Assembly: GCA_029339195.1 (NCBI GenBank)
Contig: JAPTJF010000056.1
Span: 62,001-126,000 of the forward strand
Origin: Micractinium sp. NFX-FRZ
Lineage: Eukaryota > Chlorophyta > Trebouxiophyceae > Chlorellales > Chlorellaceae
Direction of reading: 5' to 3'
Length of the DNA: 64,000 nt
Part shown: positions 11,183 to 22,327 of the stretch, piece after piece
How the letters are laid out: each line of letters begins with the position of its first letter
How positions within the stretch are numbered: position 1 is the stretch's first letter
The notes under the pieces: model-generated
The model's input: only the letters and a program-made list of their open reading frames with translations
Database searches by the model: none
What the model was told of the DNA's origin: nothing
Program-made: the position numbers and the translations under genes

Positions 11183-14100
11183 CGCGTCCCAATTTAACCC
11201 AAACCAACCTTGGACCATCTTTGCCATCTTTAGACACTGTCAAGACGAAAGATGGCATGAGCATCTAAAGATTGGTGCCATCTTCGGATGGCATTCCCAT
11301 GTAAAGATGGTGGAAGCAATCCAGGGATGGTGGGAGCAATGCATGGATGCTGTTGATGGTCTGTGCTGTTCGGGATGGGCTAGAGATGGGTCCCAAGATG
11401 GTGGGTGGGACTTGGTGCCCCCCCCTCACTGCAGCGCCACCAGCTGCATGGGGGCGCCCCCAGCCGGCTCCCCTGCACTGCTGGCAGCTGCCGGTGCCTC
11501 GAGGGCCCTTGGCCTTCACTTTCGTCATGCCTCTGGGTGCTTGGGTTCAGCAGCGGGGCCGGTGGCAGGGTGGTGCATTGAAGATGCAGCAGCTGCAGCC
11601 ACACCACTGCAACCCATCAATTTGCAGTGCCTGAGGCGGTGGTGTGCACACCAGCGGCACATGCTGCGCTGGTGCAGGACGGCGCGGGGCGGCAGGCATT
11701 GCTGTTCAGCACGCAGGCGGGCAGTCTGGCAAGGCACCAATATTGTTATAAGCGACCCTGTCTCTCATATGTTCTCGCAACCCTTCAAAACGCCAACTGA
11801 AGGCCACCTGGGTGGCGACAGCCGTGCATTGTGGAGGCGACAGCCAGCGCAGCATAGCGCAGCATGAACTTGTGGCTCAAGTTGCACGGCCGCGCCGCTC
11901 CTCCGATACCTATTAATGCTACCGAAAAGCATGTAATCGTTGTATCAGCTTGGGTTGCGCCCGGCCTGCGCCCGTCTGCTGTCTCCACGCGCACTTTTTG
12001 CTCCGCAGCTCCGCACCCGCCGAATGGTGCGGATAACACGTTTCAAGATGTCGTGAAACCATCACGAGCGCCCGCAAGTTGCAGCGCCGCGCGGTGAGTC
12101 GGCCCCAACCCTTTTTGCATGGTGGCCCCAACCCTGGGCAGGAACAGTAGCGGAGCCATTAATGTGCTAAATATTGCTGAAGATGGCGGGGCGCCAGCCG
12201 CGCGGTGTGCGGGTGCTCTGCAGGGCGGCGCGCCAGACGACCGCCTCGACGGCGGCCACCCAGCTGCGGCCCGGCCGGCTGCCTGATCTGCTACCCGCAC
12301 TTCCCAGACAGCCATCAAACTCATGCTAAAACATCACCAATCTTATGCGCTGTTGCAGGTTCGTCCACAAGAGTGCACGAAGCACGTGGGCAGCTCTGAC
12401 TCACTGTGGTTTGGGGCATGGCATGCACGCGGCTCACGTGCGGTAACCCAACACTGGAGGTAAGGAGTGTTTGTGGCCAATACCAGATGGCAGCTCAGGA
12501 GTGCAAGAAGGTGGTGACAGAATCAAGACTGGCTGAGTGCCGGTTTGTTGCGGTGTGGTGGCATGGTTTGGAAGCTGAGAGTCGCGCCTGCGCGCTGGCG
12601 GGTGGGCGTCAGCAGCCTGGTACGTGGCCTGCCCTCCTGCGCAGGCAGCAGTTGTCGCTCTGCGGGCGCATACCACTAAACCTGCCTGCACTCCGCCCTC
12701 ACCTGTCCGTCCACTGCCACACCACCAGCCCTCCTGCCACCCTCCCAGCCCTCACACTCACCATGCCAGGCCTTCCCACAACCTTCTCTTCCCACCCCGC
12801 CCTGCCCTCACCCGGCCCATATCTTACAGGACTTCTCCCTTGAGATCCGCTTCAGTCGAGGGCCGACAACTGCATGCGCCATCTCAGCATACGTCAGTGT
12901 GGGCTACAAGGTGCGAGGGGTGGGTGGGTTGTGCCCCTCTGCTCCCGCCCGTTGGTCCCCGTTGCCTGCCTACCTGCCTGCCCGCCCGTCCACCTAGTCC
13001 AGTCTTTGCCCGGCTGTTCGCCTGCCCAGCACACAGCCTCCTGCCTGTTTGCCCACCTGCCCGCCTGCCACCCATTGCCTGCTGTGCAAGCTTGACATCT
13101 TGTTCCACGGATCCCTTTTTGCCCATCGTGCTCTGACAGAGTGTAACCCCAACCTTTGGACCTGACTGCCCACCTGGTGTCTCTGCCGCAGGCACGCTCA
13201 GCATGCCGCGTGTGCTTATCTCGCAAGGCGCTACAGGCTCACTCTGCCCTGCTGCGTATGCGCCCTTCCTCTGCTTGTTCAGACTGGGGCCCACTGTACC
13301 TCCAGCCCTCTCTTGAATCCCACCCTTGACGCCTTCTGCCTTCCTCGCCACCCCCAGCAGGTTGGATACTTGGATCCGGCAGCACCTTGCAAGTGCCTAC
13401 TCACAAGTCCTGATCAGGAAAGGCGACCTGTGCCATGGGGTGAGCCACCAATCTGGGCAAAGCTGCAGTGGGGGACGGGAGCCGTGTCACACCAAATGCG
13501 GCAGGCGACCTGGAGCCAGGGCAGTTTGATGGAGTGGGCAGGACGGGGCAGTAGGGCTGCGCAACCGCATGGGACGGGGACAGGAGCTGCCCAGGCCATT
13601 AAGCTCAGCCCGCGTCTCCTCCTTGGCCCACAACACCCCTGCCCCAGCCTGTCCGTGCAGCCTAACCCAGGGCTGGCCGCTTCCTCGTCTCGTGCACACC
13701 CATTTCACTCACTCACCTTGCCCCGGGACCCGGCCCGGCCCGCCGTCTGCAGGGCTTCTCACCTGTGTATCTTTCAAGCCGGACCACCGCGCCGGCTGCA
13801 GCTCACCAACCCAGCCTGCCCGAGATACGGTACACACTGTTGGTCCCCTGTGCGTGTGGCAGCTGCCAGCCACTCGACACTGCACTCAGCACTGCACCAA
13901 TGCATGCTTGCCTCCCCGATTGTGTTCCTTCTTCGTGCTGGTCTTATATTCAGTGTAATGCAAGACGTGTGCATCCTGGGCACAGCACTGTACCAGCAGC
14001 AACTAGGGATGGAGGCAGAGATTGAGGGGCCATCTTTGGATGGGTGCACCAATCTTCAGATTGCACGCACCATCTTTTGACCATTCTCTGCTACGAGTGA

Positions 14101-14215
14101 CCATCCCACCATCTTTAGATACTTAAGCGGGCGGAATCTAAAGATGCTTCAGACCATCCACCATCTTTAGATGGGTCAAGATGGTCCAAGGTTGCTTCTC
14201 TTAAATTGGGACGCG
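11183..14215. mobile_element. 3.0-kb terminal-inverted-repeat element, no transposase recognised
   Basis: The ends match as inverted repeats: CGCGTCCCAATTTAA at 11183-11197 is answered by its complement at 14201-14215, and CAACCTTGGACCATCTT at 11205-11221 by the complement at about 14178-14194. Both subterminal regions are studded with copies of CATCTTTAGA/AAAGATGG in both orientations (11221-11410 and 14030-14180), typical of transposase-binding arrays. I could not find a clear target-site duplication or any transposase, integrase or reverse-transcriptase motif. Inside is an exon-like segment at 12359-12459 (AG acceptor, GTAAGG donor) encoding a Trp/Arg-rich peptide, and possibly another at 12831-12912, so the element may have captured host gene pieces. 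Interpretation: a non-autonomous DNA transposon. Confidence 0.65.
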
Positions 14216-14742
14216 CCTCCTGCGGCACAGCCCTGGAGCAGCCCGCCCCGTGGGTGGCCTGTACCAGTGGCAATTGGCGAGGGCACCCCTGGTACCTTTG
14301 GAAACCGCATGTATGCACGCAAGACCTCCGGAAACTCGTGGCACACTGTGGCTGAAGGAGCGCTGCTTCTGCCGCCCAGCCTGCCGGCCTGCCGGCCGCC
14401 CGCTTGCCGCCTGCGGCCAGTTGGGTTCCCCCCTGGCCGCTTTAATTCCTACACCCTCCTGCCACCACTCTCTCTGTGTTTTGAGGGAGTGACTGCGAAG
14501 GAACGGCCCAAAATTGAAGGGATGCCGTTGCATTCATGATTGACTGCTCCTCTCCCCCAGATGGAGGCGCGGAAGCTGCAAAGTACCTGCCATTCTCCTT
14601 CCTCACGCCAGCATGGTTTCCCGCCCCTCCTCGCTTCGTGAACTCTTCGCACCCTCTTCCAAGCCCTGCCCACTTGCTCGCGGCGCGTCAGGCATTGCAC
14701 ACACAGCCTCGCGTACCCTCGCACCCAGCCGACACAGTCGAT
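14216..14742. other. Leader region of stress-like gene copy B
   Basis: About 530 bp between the transposon edge and the ATG at 14743, pyrimidine-rich near the start codon. An open minus-strand frame overlaps it but has no supporting features. Confidence 0.35.
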
Positions 14743-16774
14743 ATGCAGAAGGTTAAGGACGTCGCTCACAAGATGGGCATCGGCCACAAGGAGGAGCGCA
14801 CCGGTGCCGAGGGCACCTACGGCACTGAGGGCACCTACGGCGCCGGCACCGGCACCAGCGCCGGCCGCTCCGCCGGCACCGAGTACACCGGCGGCGTGGC
14901 GGGCGGCCCCGCCTACGGCACCGCGGTGAGGCCCTGCTGCTTCCGGGGTGGTCGAGTGCCTGGGCTGGGGTGGGGCGCTGGCCGCTTTCTGGCGCTGCCC
15001 GGTCAGAGGCACTGCCGGCGGGGGCGGGAGCATTCTGGCGCCAGCAGCTGCTGAGTCAGCATCCGCAACATGTCGTCTCACTCTTGCCCTCCTTACCTTG
15101 GACGCCCCCTTGCCCCTCTCTCTTAAGGGCGCCGGCTACACTGAGGGTGCCTACGGCACCGAGACCCGCACTGTGGACGTGCCGGTGGTGCAGCAGGTGA
15201 GCGGGCTGACGAGCGGGCTGATGAGTGCGGGTTTGTTGCGTGCGCTGACATGCGCGGCGTCATCTGGCTTGCCCTCGGCTTCTGTGCCCAGCCCCCGGAG
15301 CTGGCCGCCCACCCTTCGCCCTCATGCTTATCGCTTTATGCGTGCCCCCAAAACTTTCTCCCCCTCTTGGCCCCTCCCCCATATTGCAGACCACCACCAC
15401 CACCGCTGCCATGCCGGTGGCTGAGACGCGCGCAGTGGAGGGCCAGACGGAAGTGTGCGGGCAGGAGTTCTTCACAAAGGCGAGTCAGAAGGAGGAGGGA
15501 AGGGTGGCAGAGAGGGTGCAGAGGCGGGGCTGATGGTGCGGGCAGGCAGGGGGTGGTGAGGGCAACGGCAACCAAGAGGGGCTTGCGTTCATGCCTGACC
15601 AACCCCGCCATTATCTGTGCGCTCTGCTGCAACATCCGCCTGATCTCATGCGTGCCCGCTCACCTCCCAACACGCTGCACCTATCAGCTCGCCTATCTGG
15701 CCTGCCCTCATGCCTCGCCACTCTGTCAGTCCTGCAAGCTGCCCCCACCCCACCCAACTCACCACCCCCATTGCCACCCCCTGCCCCCCCGCAGACCGAG
15801 GACCGCCCGGTGGTGAAGGAGCGCGTGGAGCAGGTGGGGCGTGGGGGCGGCTGCGGGCCTGCCTGGGGCTCCAGTTGTAGGGCACTTGGGGGCCTGCTTC
15901 TCCCTGCGTCTGCCTGCCCGTGCGTTCCTGCGAGCCCTGCCAGCTTGGCCCTGCCTTGCGGGGGCCTTCAACATGCATTCCCGCCACGTTGCCCTGTGCC
16001 CCTGCTCCTCCCCGTACTCTGCCCCTGCCGTCCCACCCACTCTCTGCCCTGCCGTGGCCGTTGCCCCCTGCCCTGCCTTGCCCTACCGCCTGCAGGTCAT
16101 GGAGCACCGCCCCGTGGAGAAGGAGTTTGTGGTGAGTGGGGGCGGGGACTGCAAGAACTGCTCCTTTGTTTTGAATCCCTGGGGCACTTCCGAACCTGCC
16201 AGTCACTATACATTGTATGGGAGTGTGCCCGGTGGGCGCAGGAGTGGCGCAGGTCTGCAGCGCCTTCTGCCCGCCTGTGCTCCCGCGTACCCAAGCCATC
16301 TACGATGCCTGCTGTCTTCACGGCTAGCTTGCCAGGGCCTGCCGCACCACACCCGACCCACCCGACCATGCCCCAGTGCGGCTACTGTACCGCCCCTCAA
16401 CCATGCCCCTCTTTTCCTCCCTCCTTCCTTCCCTTCCCTCCCTGCAGGTGGAGACCCGCGCCACGGGTGCTGAGCGCGAGGCAGGGGTCACCGAGGTGGA
16501 GAACCTGGGCACCACGGTGAGCAAGGGCTGGGCTGGACGCGGCACCGGGGGGAGGCGGGATTGGTGGCAGATATTGTGGGAGCTTGCTGGCAGGAGAGAG
16601 TGCGGGAAGGCAGCGCGGAGGTGGTGCGTGAAGAATGCTTTGCGAACCCGTTTAAAGCCCACTGCCTTGTGCTGTTGACGAGTGCTCCCTTTGCTGCTGC
16701 ACCCCATGCCCCCTCGCCTCCTGCCGCAGGAGCGCATCGTCGGCACCACGCCTCCCGGCCCGCCCTGCTCGTGA
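14743..16774 (+). CDS. Hydrophilic LEA/stress-like protein, copy B (complete)
   Basis: Exons 14743-14925, 15128-15196, 15390-15479, 15795-15833, 16096-16131, 16448-16516, 16730-16774 encode 176 aa; every intron is phase 0, so each exon is an in-frame module. The N-terminus (MQKVKDVAHKMGIGHKEE) leads into Gly/Thr-rich repeats (EGTYGTEGTYG), then VDVPVVQQ, TEDRPVVKERVEQ, EHRPVEKEFV and a Thr/Glu segment ending TPPGPPCS. The alternating charged RPVVKERV/HRPVEKEFV phrases recall DUF2382 (YsnF/AvaK) stress proteins, a resemblance only. There is no signal peptide or membrane segment. The third intron starts with GC (AAAG|GCGAGT at 15480); the paralogue at 20.7 kb has GTGAGA at the same place, which fixes the splice. 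Likely a cytosolic stress-associated protein; function inferred from composition. Confidence 0.8.
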
Positions 16775-17814
16775 GCGGGCGCAGCACAGTCTGCTGACGT
16801 TGTGGATGGCACGACAGAGAGACTTTGGTGATGACAGCTCTGGGCGGCACGGGCAAGCGCTGGCGGTGCCTCCGTGTTCAGCCTACCCTATGTGTGGTTT
16901 GTTGATGACAGCTCCGGGCCGCCACCAGGGATCTCCTGCCCTGCCGCCCACCCTTAGTGTAACAGTTGAGGGCATGTGACTAGTAACAAAGAGGCATCAG
17001 CCTAGAGAAGAAACCCGCAAGCACAACTTTCTGAATGACATGTACCAGGCGCCTTGGCTGCCGCTCCGGTAGCAGCAAGGCAGGGCAGCATGGCATTCCG
17101 TTGTTACATAATCACGCTTGACCTGGCTGCCCCTGCGCTGAGCTGACTGGCCGGATGCTGGTTGGTCAAGCCCGTGGTGGGCTTGCCGTGATTGTGGCAG
17201 GCAGGTGTTCGGTTGGTTTCTCAGCTCGACCACTCCTTCACAGTGCGGGCTGTTGCAGTCGCCGATGACGTCTCAATGCTTGCGCTGTGGTCTCTGCCTT
17301 GCTGCTGGTCAGCTCACCGGCCTGTTGTGCCGCCCGCCGGCGCTCCTGCACCTGCCGAGACGGGAGGCTGGCGGACGGGGGGGCGACAAGTTGGAGTGAG
17401 AGTCTGTGCGGGTGCGTTCCAACACTATGCGGCCAGCTCACACGTGCTGCCCGGTCGAAGCCCTGCCCCCCAGCACTTGTGAATTCTCCCCTCTCCTGCA
17501 CCTGGCCAGCACGCAGCCGCCTCCTGGCCATCTGCCTCGCCACCCCCGCACAGCGTCGAGCCCGGCGGCCCCCTGGCAGGGACCCACCGCACCGAGCACA
17601 CCAGGGGGAGCACAACTGGCGTGCCGTGCTTGCCGCCTCGGCCGCACACAAGCAGCACAGCTGGGACTCTTGAAAACTGGAAGTACACTGCCTCCATCCA
17701 TGCGTCCTCCACAACAGAGTGGCCCTGCATGACAGGCGGACGGGGTGGGATGCAAGGAGGGATGGACAGCCAGGAGGCTGGCCATTGATATCAGCCCTCC
17801 CACGCTCGGTGAGC
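16775..17814. other. Intergenic region downstream of copy B
   Basis: Holds a TGTAA poly(A) motif at 16958-16962, 184 bp after the stop of copy B. The rest shows only unsupported open frames. Confidence 0.4.
16958..16962 (+). terminator. TGTAA polyadenylation signal of copy B
   Basis: First TGTAA after the stop codon at 16774, in a normal distance for algal 3' UTRs. Confidence 0.5.
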
Positions 17815-18440
17815 AGCGCAAGGCATGCAGACAGCACACTGCAGGCAAGCAGGCTGCGGCTGCTGCCCCGCTCCCCCCGTACCGAGCGCACCCTGGCTGG
17901 TGGTCTGTCCAGCACATGGCGGGCCCACCTGCCCTGCAAATGGACCTGCCCTCCCCCGCCGGTGCGCTGCAGCCAGGGCGGCAGGCCCCACAGAACAGGC
18001 AGCAGCATGATCCGGATCAAAGAATCTGCCGTCAGCCGCCAACTGAGTGGGCAGCGGCTCACTCGGGTGAGCAGCGGCTGGCGGCTGGCGGCTGCCGGCA
18101 CATTCTACGATCCAGATCACGTGGGCATGCACGAGGCTGGCACTTGTTAGGCAGGCAGACAGCACGCTGCAGGCATGCAGGCAGCGGATGCTGGGTTGAT
18201 GGAGTGCTGTCTGCCCCGCTAGCGGTCCTGCCCTGCAAATGGTCCTGCCCTCACCCGCCGGTGCGCTGCGGCCGAGGCGGCAGGCCCCACAGCACAGGCA
18301 GCGGCACGTGGTCCAGATCAAAGGATCCGCCGTCAGCAACCAGCGGGGTGAGCCTCTGCTCACTCGGCTGGCGGCTGAGGCAGGTTCTTTGATCCGGATC
18401 ACGCTGCTGCCTGTGCTGTGGGGTGTTCCAGGCGTTTCAA
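17815..18440 (+). repeat. Degenerate tandem repeat field, unit about 300 bp
   Basis: Two long units share CCTGCCCTGCAAATGG (17932 and 18229), GCCGGTGCGCTGC, GGCAGGCCCCACAG and a GATCCGGATCA/TGATCCGG palindromic core (18009, 18389), and are joined by GCAGACAGCAC blocks (17830, 18157). No protein is conserved between units, so this is non-coding repeat DNA, possibly remnants of a mobile element. Confidence 0.6.
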
Positions 18441-18930
18441 GCGTTTCAGACGTATGGAGTGAGAGAAGCGCCCCCTGCCTTTGCTGGCAAAGATTGGCAC
18501 TCGCACACAGAAGCTGCTCCTGGCCGCGCCCATTTGAGCTGGGCGAAGGCAGCATCCGTGAGATGCCGGCCGGAGGCCTCGCGTGATTTAATGTGCTGCA
18601 AGGGGATGCAGGCAGGGAGGTGAGCAGGCACCTTGCCATGCTCTTCCAGGACAGGGTGCACTTGCACACACCCTAGCTGTGTGCAAGCCATAGCGAGCGC
18701 AGGCAGGCACATGCAAGGCACACGTGATGGAGCAGCCTCTGGTGCCCCCTAGTTGCTGTGCCCGCCACCCCCAGCCACACCAGCCACTTGCCCAGCAGGG
18801 CCCCGCTGGGATCAGCTCCTTTGCCAGGGCAGCAGCAAAGCCGCTGCTACCCGTGTACAGCTGCGCCTGGCAGCTGTCACCTGCGGGGAAATCCGGGGCC
18901 ACGCTGGCAGCCTGACTTCAACGGTTAGAA

Positions 18931-19110
18931 GAGGGGCCGACAGGGAGCGGGCAGAGCGCACAAGGTGGGCCTGCGCGTGGTTGCCCACAGACACAGCCCA
19001 GTTAGCAGCGATTAGTGCGTCCACGCGCTAACCGCTGCCAACTGGGCCGTGTCTGTGGGCAACCACGTGCGCCCACCTTGTGCGCTCTGCCCACTCCCTG
19101 TCGGTCCCTC
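18931..19110. repeat. 180-bp near-perfect inverted repeat (hairpin)
   Basis: The left arm starts GAGGGGCCGACAGGGAG and the right arm ends CTCCCTGTCGGTCCCTC; the arms pair for nearly 88 bp each with few mismatches and almost no loop (centre near 19020). Read on the minus strand it begins 41 bp after the stop codon of the RRM-like exons at 19151, so it may lie in that gene's 3' UTR. Candidates: foldback/MITE-like element or small-RNA precursor. Confidence 0.8.
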
Positions 19111-19150
19111 TCACATACATGGGGCCAGACTTCAGTGAGTCCAACCACAC

Positions 19151-19693
19151 TCAGCCCCCGGAGGGGCAGGCAGCGCAGTGAGGCACTATGGCAGCGCAGC
19201 GAGGCGTCTTCTTTGGACGCACAAACAGGCGGACCCCGGGCTGGACCTGCGGGGCAGCAAGGTGCAGGGCAGTGCGCGATGCAGGGCGTTTTGTGCCGGG
19301 CAGTAAATGGTGGGGTAGGCCTGAGGCTCAGGCCTGTGAGTGTTGCATGACAACAGGGTGCAGGGCGGTAAGTGACTTATGCCAGCACGCAGCAGCGCAG
19401 GTGTAGGCAGAGAGGTGGGCAGGCGTAGCTGCTGGTGCAGGCAGCGCATGCCACCGCCCCTTGCTGCTGCCACAATGCACTGCTGCCCCCGCCATGTTGC
19501 CAGGCTGCATCCGCCTTGATGTTCCATCCGGCGATCTCTCTCCTCCCAGCCGTCACCCAGTGAATGAAGATCCCGCTCACCTCCTTGCCCTGCAAATGTG
19601 CCCACACCTTGGCAGCCTCGCTGGCGGTGCCCAGCGTCAGCCAGCCGACGTCGCCGTGCCAGTGGGATCGAGGGAAGGGCGTGGCCGCGTGCA
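19151..19693 (-). CDS. RRM-like RNA-binding protein, last two exons (5' part unresolved)
   Basis: Two cleanly bounded minus-strand exons: 19693-19581 (TGCAG acceptor, AAGGAG|GTGAGC donor) and 19246-19151 (CCGCAG acceptor, TGA stop). They join in phase to give HGDVGWLTLGTASEAAKVW, then AHLQGKE and VQPGVRLFVRPKK. This fits the second half of an RRM: an RNP1-like strand, an Ala-rich helix, LxGKEV and a final LFVRPKK strand. Upstream exons with RNP2 should lie between 19700 and 20100; a Gly/Arg-rich open segment near 19960-20050 is a candidate but its splicing is not clear. The gene may be complete with unseen exons, or a fragment. Confidence 0.45.
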
Positions 19694-20150
19694 CTGCACA
19701 GACCAGGGGAGCAGCAGGGCAGGGTGCTTAATGCAGGTCGCACGTTTGCAGCAATGGAAAGCAAGCCAGCAGCTGGCAGGTGCACAGGAAGGACGCCAGC
19801 ATGCGGCATGGGCCGTAGCAGGGCGAAAGCAGGCAGTGGTGCCCCGGGCAGGGTGGCCAAGCAACAGCAGCTGCCCCACCTGCCACTCCACCCATTCTCC
19901 GCTACACCGAGCTCCCATCCACCTGCTACACCCGCCTCCGCCTGCCCTCCGACCCACCCGTCAGGCCACCTGCGCCCGCCCACCCAACGCCCGCCACGCC
20001 CCCCGCCGCTGCCGCCGCTGGGGGGCTGGCCCAACGTGCGTCTCGTGACCTCAGCAGTGGCCCCTACAATCTAGCAATGTTGGCAGCCCTGTGATCTGGC
20101 CAAGGGACGCCATGCACCCGTCCAAGGCTGCTCTGCGCCCACAACGCTGG

Positions 20151-21741
20151 GGCGGCCTACGGCACCGAGACCCGCACCGTGGACGTGCCGGTGGTGCAGC
20201 AGGTGAGCGGGATGACAAGGCGTTCCCTGGCTGCCTGCTGAAGCAGAGCTGCCGCGTCCCAGCTTCACAACTTGCTGCCCTACTAACCGCGCGTGCCCCG
20301 CTGCACCCCTCACCCCACCACCCCGCAGACCACCACCACCACTGCGGCTGTTCCCATGGCTGCGGAGACGCGCGCAGTGGAGGGACAGGAGGCCGTGTGT
20401 GGTCAGGTGAGAGGACTTTGCGTCCTGCCACTCGCTCCCGCCTGCCCGCCTGCCTGCAGCTGCCTGCGACTGCCCCCACTGTGCCGACATGCCCGCCTGC
20501 ACAGCCATGCCTTCGATGCTCTCTCAGTCTTGTCAGCTGTACTCCAGGCCTGTCCAGCTGTACTCCAACCTGCCCCCGCAGCTTGACTCTTGCCGCCCCG
20601 CCTGGGCACTCGCTCCCTGCTCACTCCTCACTGGCTCACTCCATTCCCCTCGCTCGCTCCCCCCTGCCCACACCCACAGGAATTTTTCACCAAGGTGAGA
20701 GATTCAGCCGGAGCAGCCTGCCAGCCTGCCCACCCGCCTGCGCAGCGCGCCAGCCAGCCTGCCCGCCTGCCTGCACAGCGTGCCAGCCAGCCTGCCCGCC
20801 TGCGCAGCGTGCCCGCCTTGCTCCTGCCCCTACCATAGCGCTGCCTGCTCTCACCCGTGCACGCGCGCCACCCCCCCTGCCCTCCCTCCCCGCAGACCGA
20901 GGACCGCCCGGTGGTGAAGGAGCGCGTGGAGCAGGTGGGGCCTGGGCCTGGGCCGTTTTTTTGTCTGGCGTCCGTGCCCGTCTGTGCCCGCTCAGATGTG
21001 CCCCAGGCCGCCCCCCTCGAGCACTGCCTGGCCTGCCCGCAGCCCTGCCCTCCCTTTCAACTTTCTACCAGCAAGCCTTCACGCTCTGTGCCCTCCCTCC
21101 CCTCATCCCTCCGGCCTGCAGATCCTGGAGCACCGCCCCGTGGAGAAGGAGTTTGTGGTGAGTGGGGGCGGGGTGTGCTCTATATGAAGGAAGGGCATTG
21201 AGCAGGGAGCGGGGGCGGGGTGGGGCTGGGCACTCGAGGGGCAGCAGCACAGGTGTCAGGATGGCTGGATATCAGCACGTGTGCCGCTTGCAAAGCTGTG
21301 CGTTCTTGCCCCTAGCCTGTTGTCAGCCTCCACTTGCACCCCTCCTTTCCCCCTTCACCTCGTCCTCTGAACTACTTCCCCTTCCCTCCCTCCAGGTGGA
21401 GACCCGTGCCACTGGTGTGGAGCGTGAGGTTGGGGTGACCGAGGTGGAGCACCTGGGCACCACGGTGAGGCAGGGGGGTGGGCTGGGTGGATGGGGGAGC
21501 AGGGAGATGCGGTGGGGAGGAGGTGGCGGATGTGGGTTACCGTGCATGTATGCGGGAGGTGTGCGGGAGATGTATGGGGCTGATGCCCTGCTTGCACTGC
21601 GTTCCTGACAGTGCCTTCCAGATGCAACAAGCACAATACTGCCAGTGCTCATGGGCACGCATGCCTGCACCTCCTGCCCCCCCCCCTCACCTGCAGGAGC
21701 GCATCGTCAGCGTCACGCCGCCCGGCCCGCCCTGCTCGTGA
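20151..21741 (+). CDS. Hydrophilic LEA/stress-like protein, copy C, apparently 5'-truncated
   Basis: Exons about 20151-20202, 20329-20406, 20680-20694, 20896-20934, 21122-21157, 21396-21464, 21697-21741 match copy B exon for exon from AYGTETRTVDVPVVQQ to TPPGPPCS, with intact frames and splice sites. One exon of copy B is split here: a 15-bp microexon (EFFTK, 20680-20694) is separate. The Gly/Thr-rich first exon with MQKVKDVAHK is missing, and the frame upstream of 20151 reaches a stop near 20090 without an ATG. It is either a truncated duplicate or uses an unrecognised upstream exon. Intact downstream exons argue for recent duplication or retained expression. Confidence 0.6.
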
Positions 21742-21936
21742 GCGGTGCATCAGCGGCAGGCCCTGACCAGCAAGCTGTGATGAAGCAAGCATGCCCGTGG
21801 GCGCGGCCCAGCATGGCTGAAGTGCAGGCCGTGTGGGCCTGTTCATCGCATCGGTTGTTTGTCTTGTTTCCCTGGAGCGCAAGTGTGCTTTGCCTTGACT
21901 AGCCAGCATGTGTGACGTTCCTGGTGCACCCCTGCC

Positions 21937-21941
21937 TGTAA
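21937..21941 (+). terminator. TGTAA polyadenylation signal of copy C
   Basis: TGTAA 196 bp after the stop codon at 21741, at nearly the same distance as in copy B. Confidence 0.45.
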
Positions 21942-22327
21942 ACACAACCCACCCAGAGCCAGCAGCCAGGCAGTCGTGGTTGGTGCACAATTTGGCGATG
22001 GAGGCTGCTGACGCTGCCCAAACTGCTTCCTGGCGGGGAATTATTCCTGTTGGTTTTCACATCGTCAATTGTCAGGCACAGTGCAGTGTTGAGATGTCAA
22101 GAGCGCGCACTTCGCAAGAACAGCAAAAGGCAGGCGGTGTCAGGCACAGCGCAGCAAAGGGCCGCTCAGCAGGCAGCACCACGCATCCCTCTTTGCTTGG
22201 CTGGGGGTTTGGCTGGGCTCCCAGGCAGCCTGCCCCTCCTCAAAAGTTGGACCTTCCAAGCCCTCGTCGGGGCGGGGCCGTGGAGCTGTGCCACCTCCTC
22301 CCCTTAGTGCCGTGCCACCTGCTCCCC

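Noticed and set aside
12884..13351. Gly/Arg-rich minus-strand frame inside the TIR element as a transposase
   Set aside because: No catalytic DDE/DDD pattern, zinc finger or HTH could be seen; composition is low-complexity.
19701..20090. Gly-rich minus-strand segment as the first half of the RRM-like gene
   Set aside because: No RNP2 motif and no splice pair in the right phase; kept only as a candidate in the RRM entry.
20091..21161. 356-codon plus-strand open frame
   Set aside because: It overlaps the stress-like copy C exons in a different frame and runs through introns; the splice-based model explains the region better.
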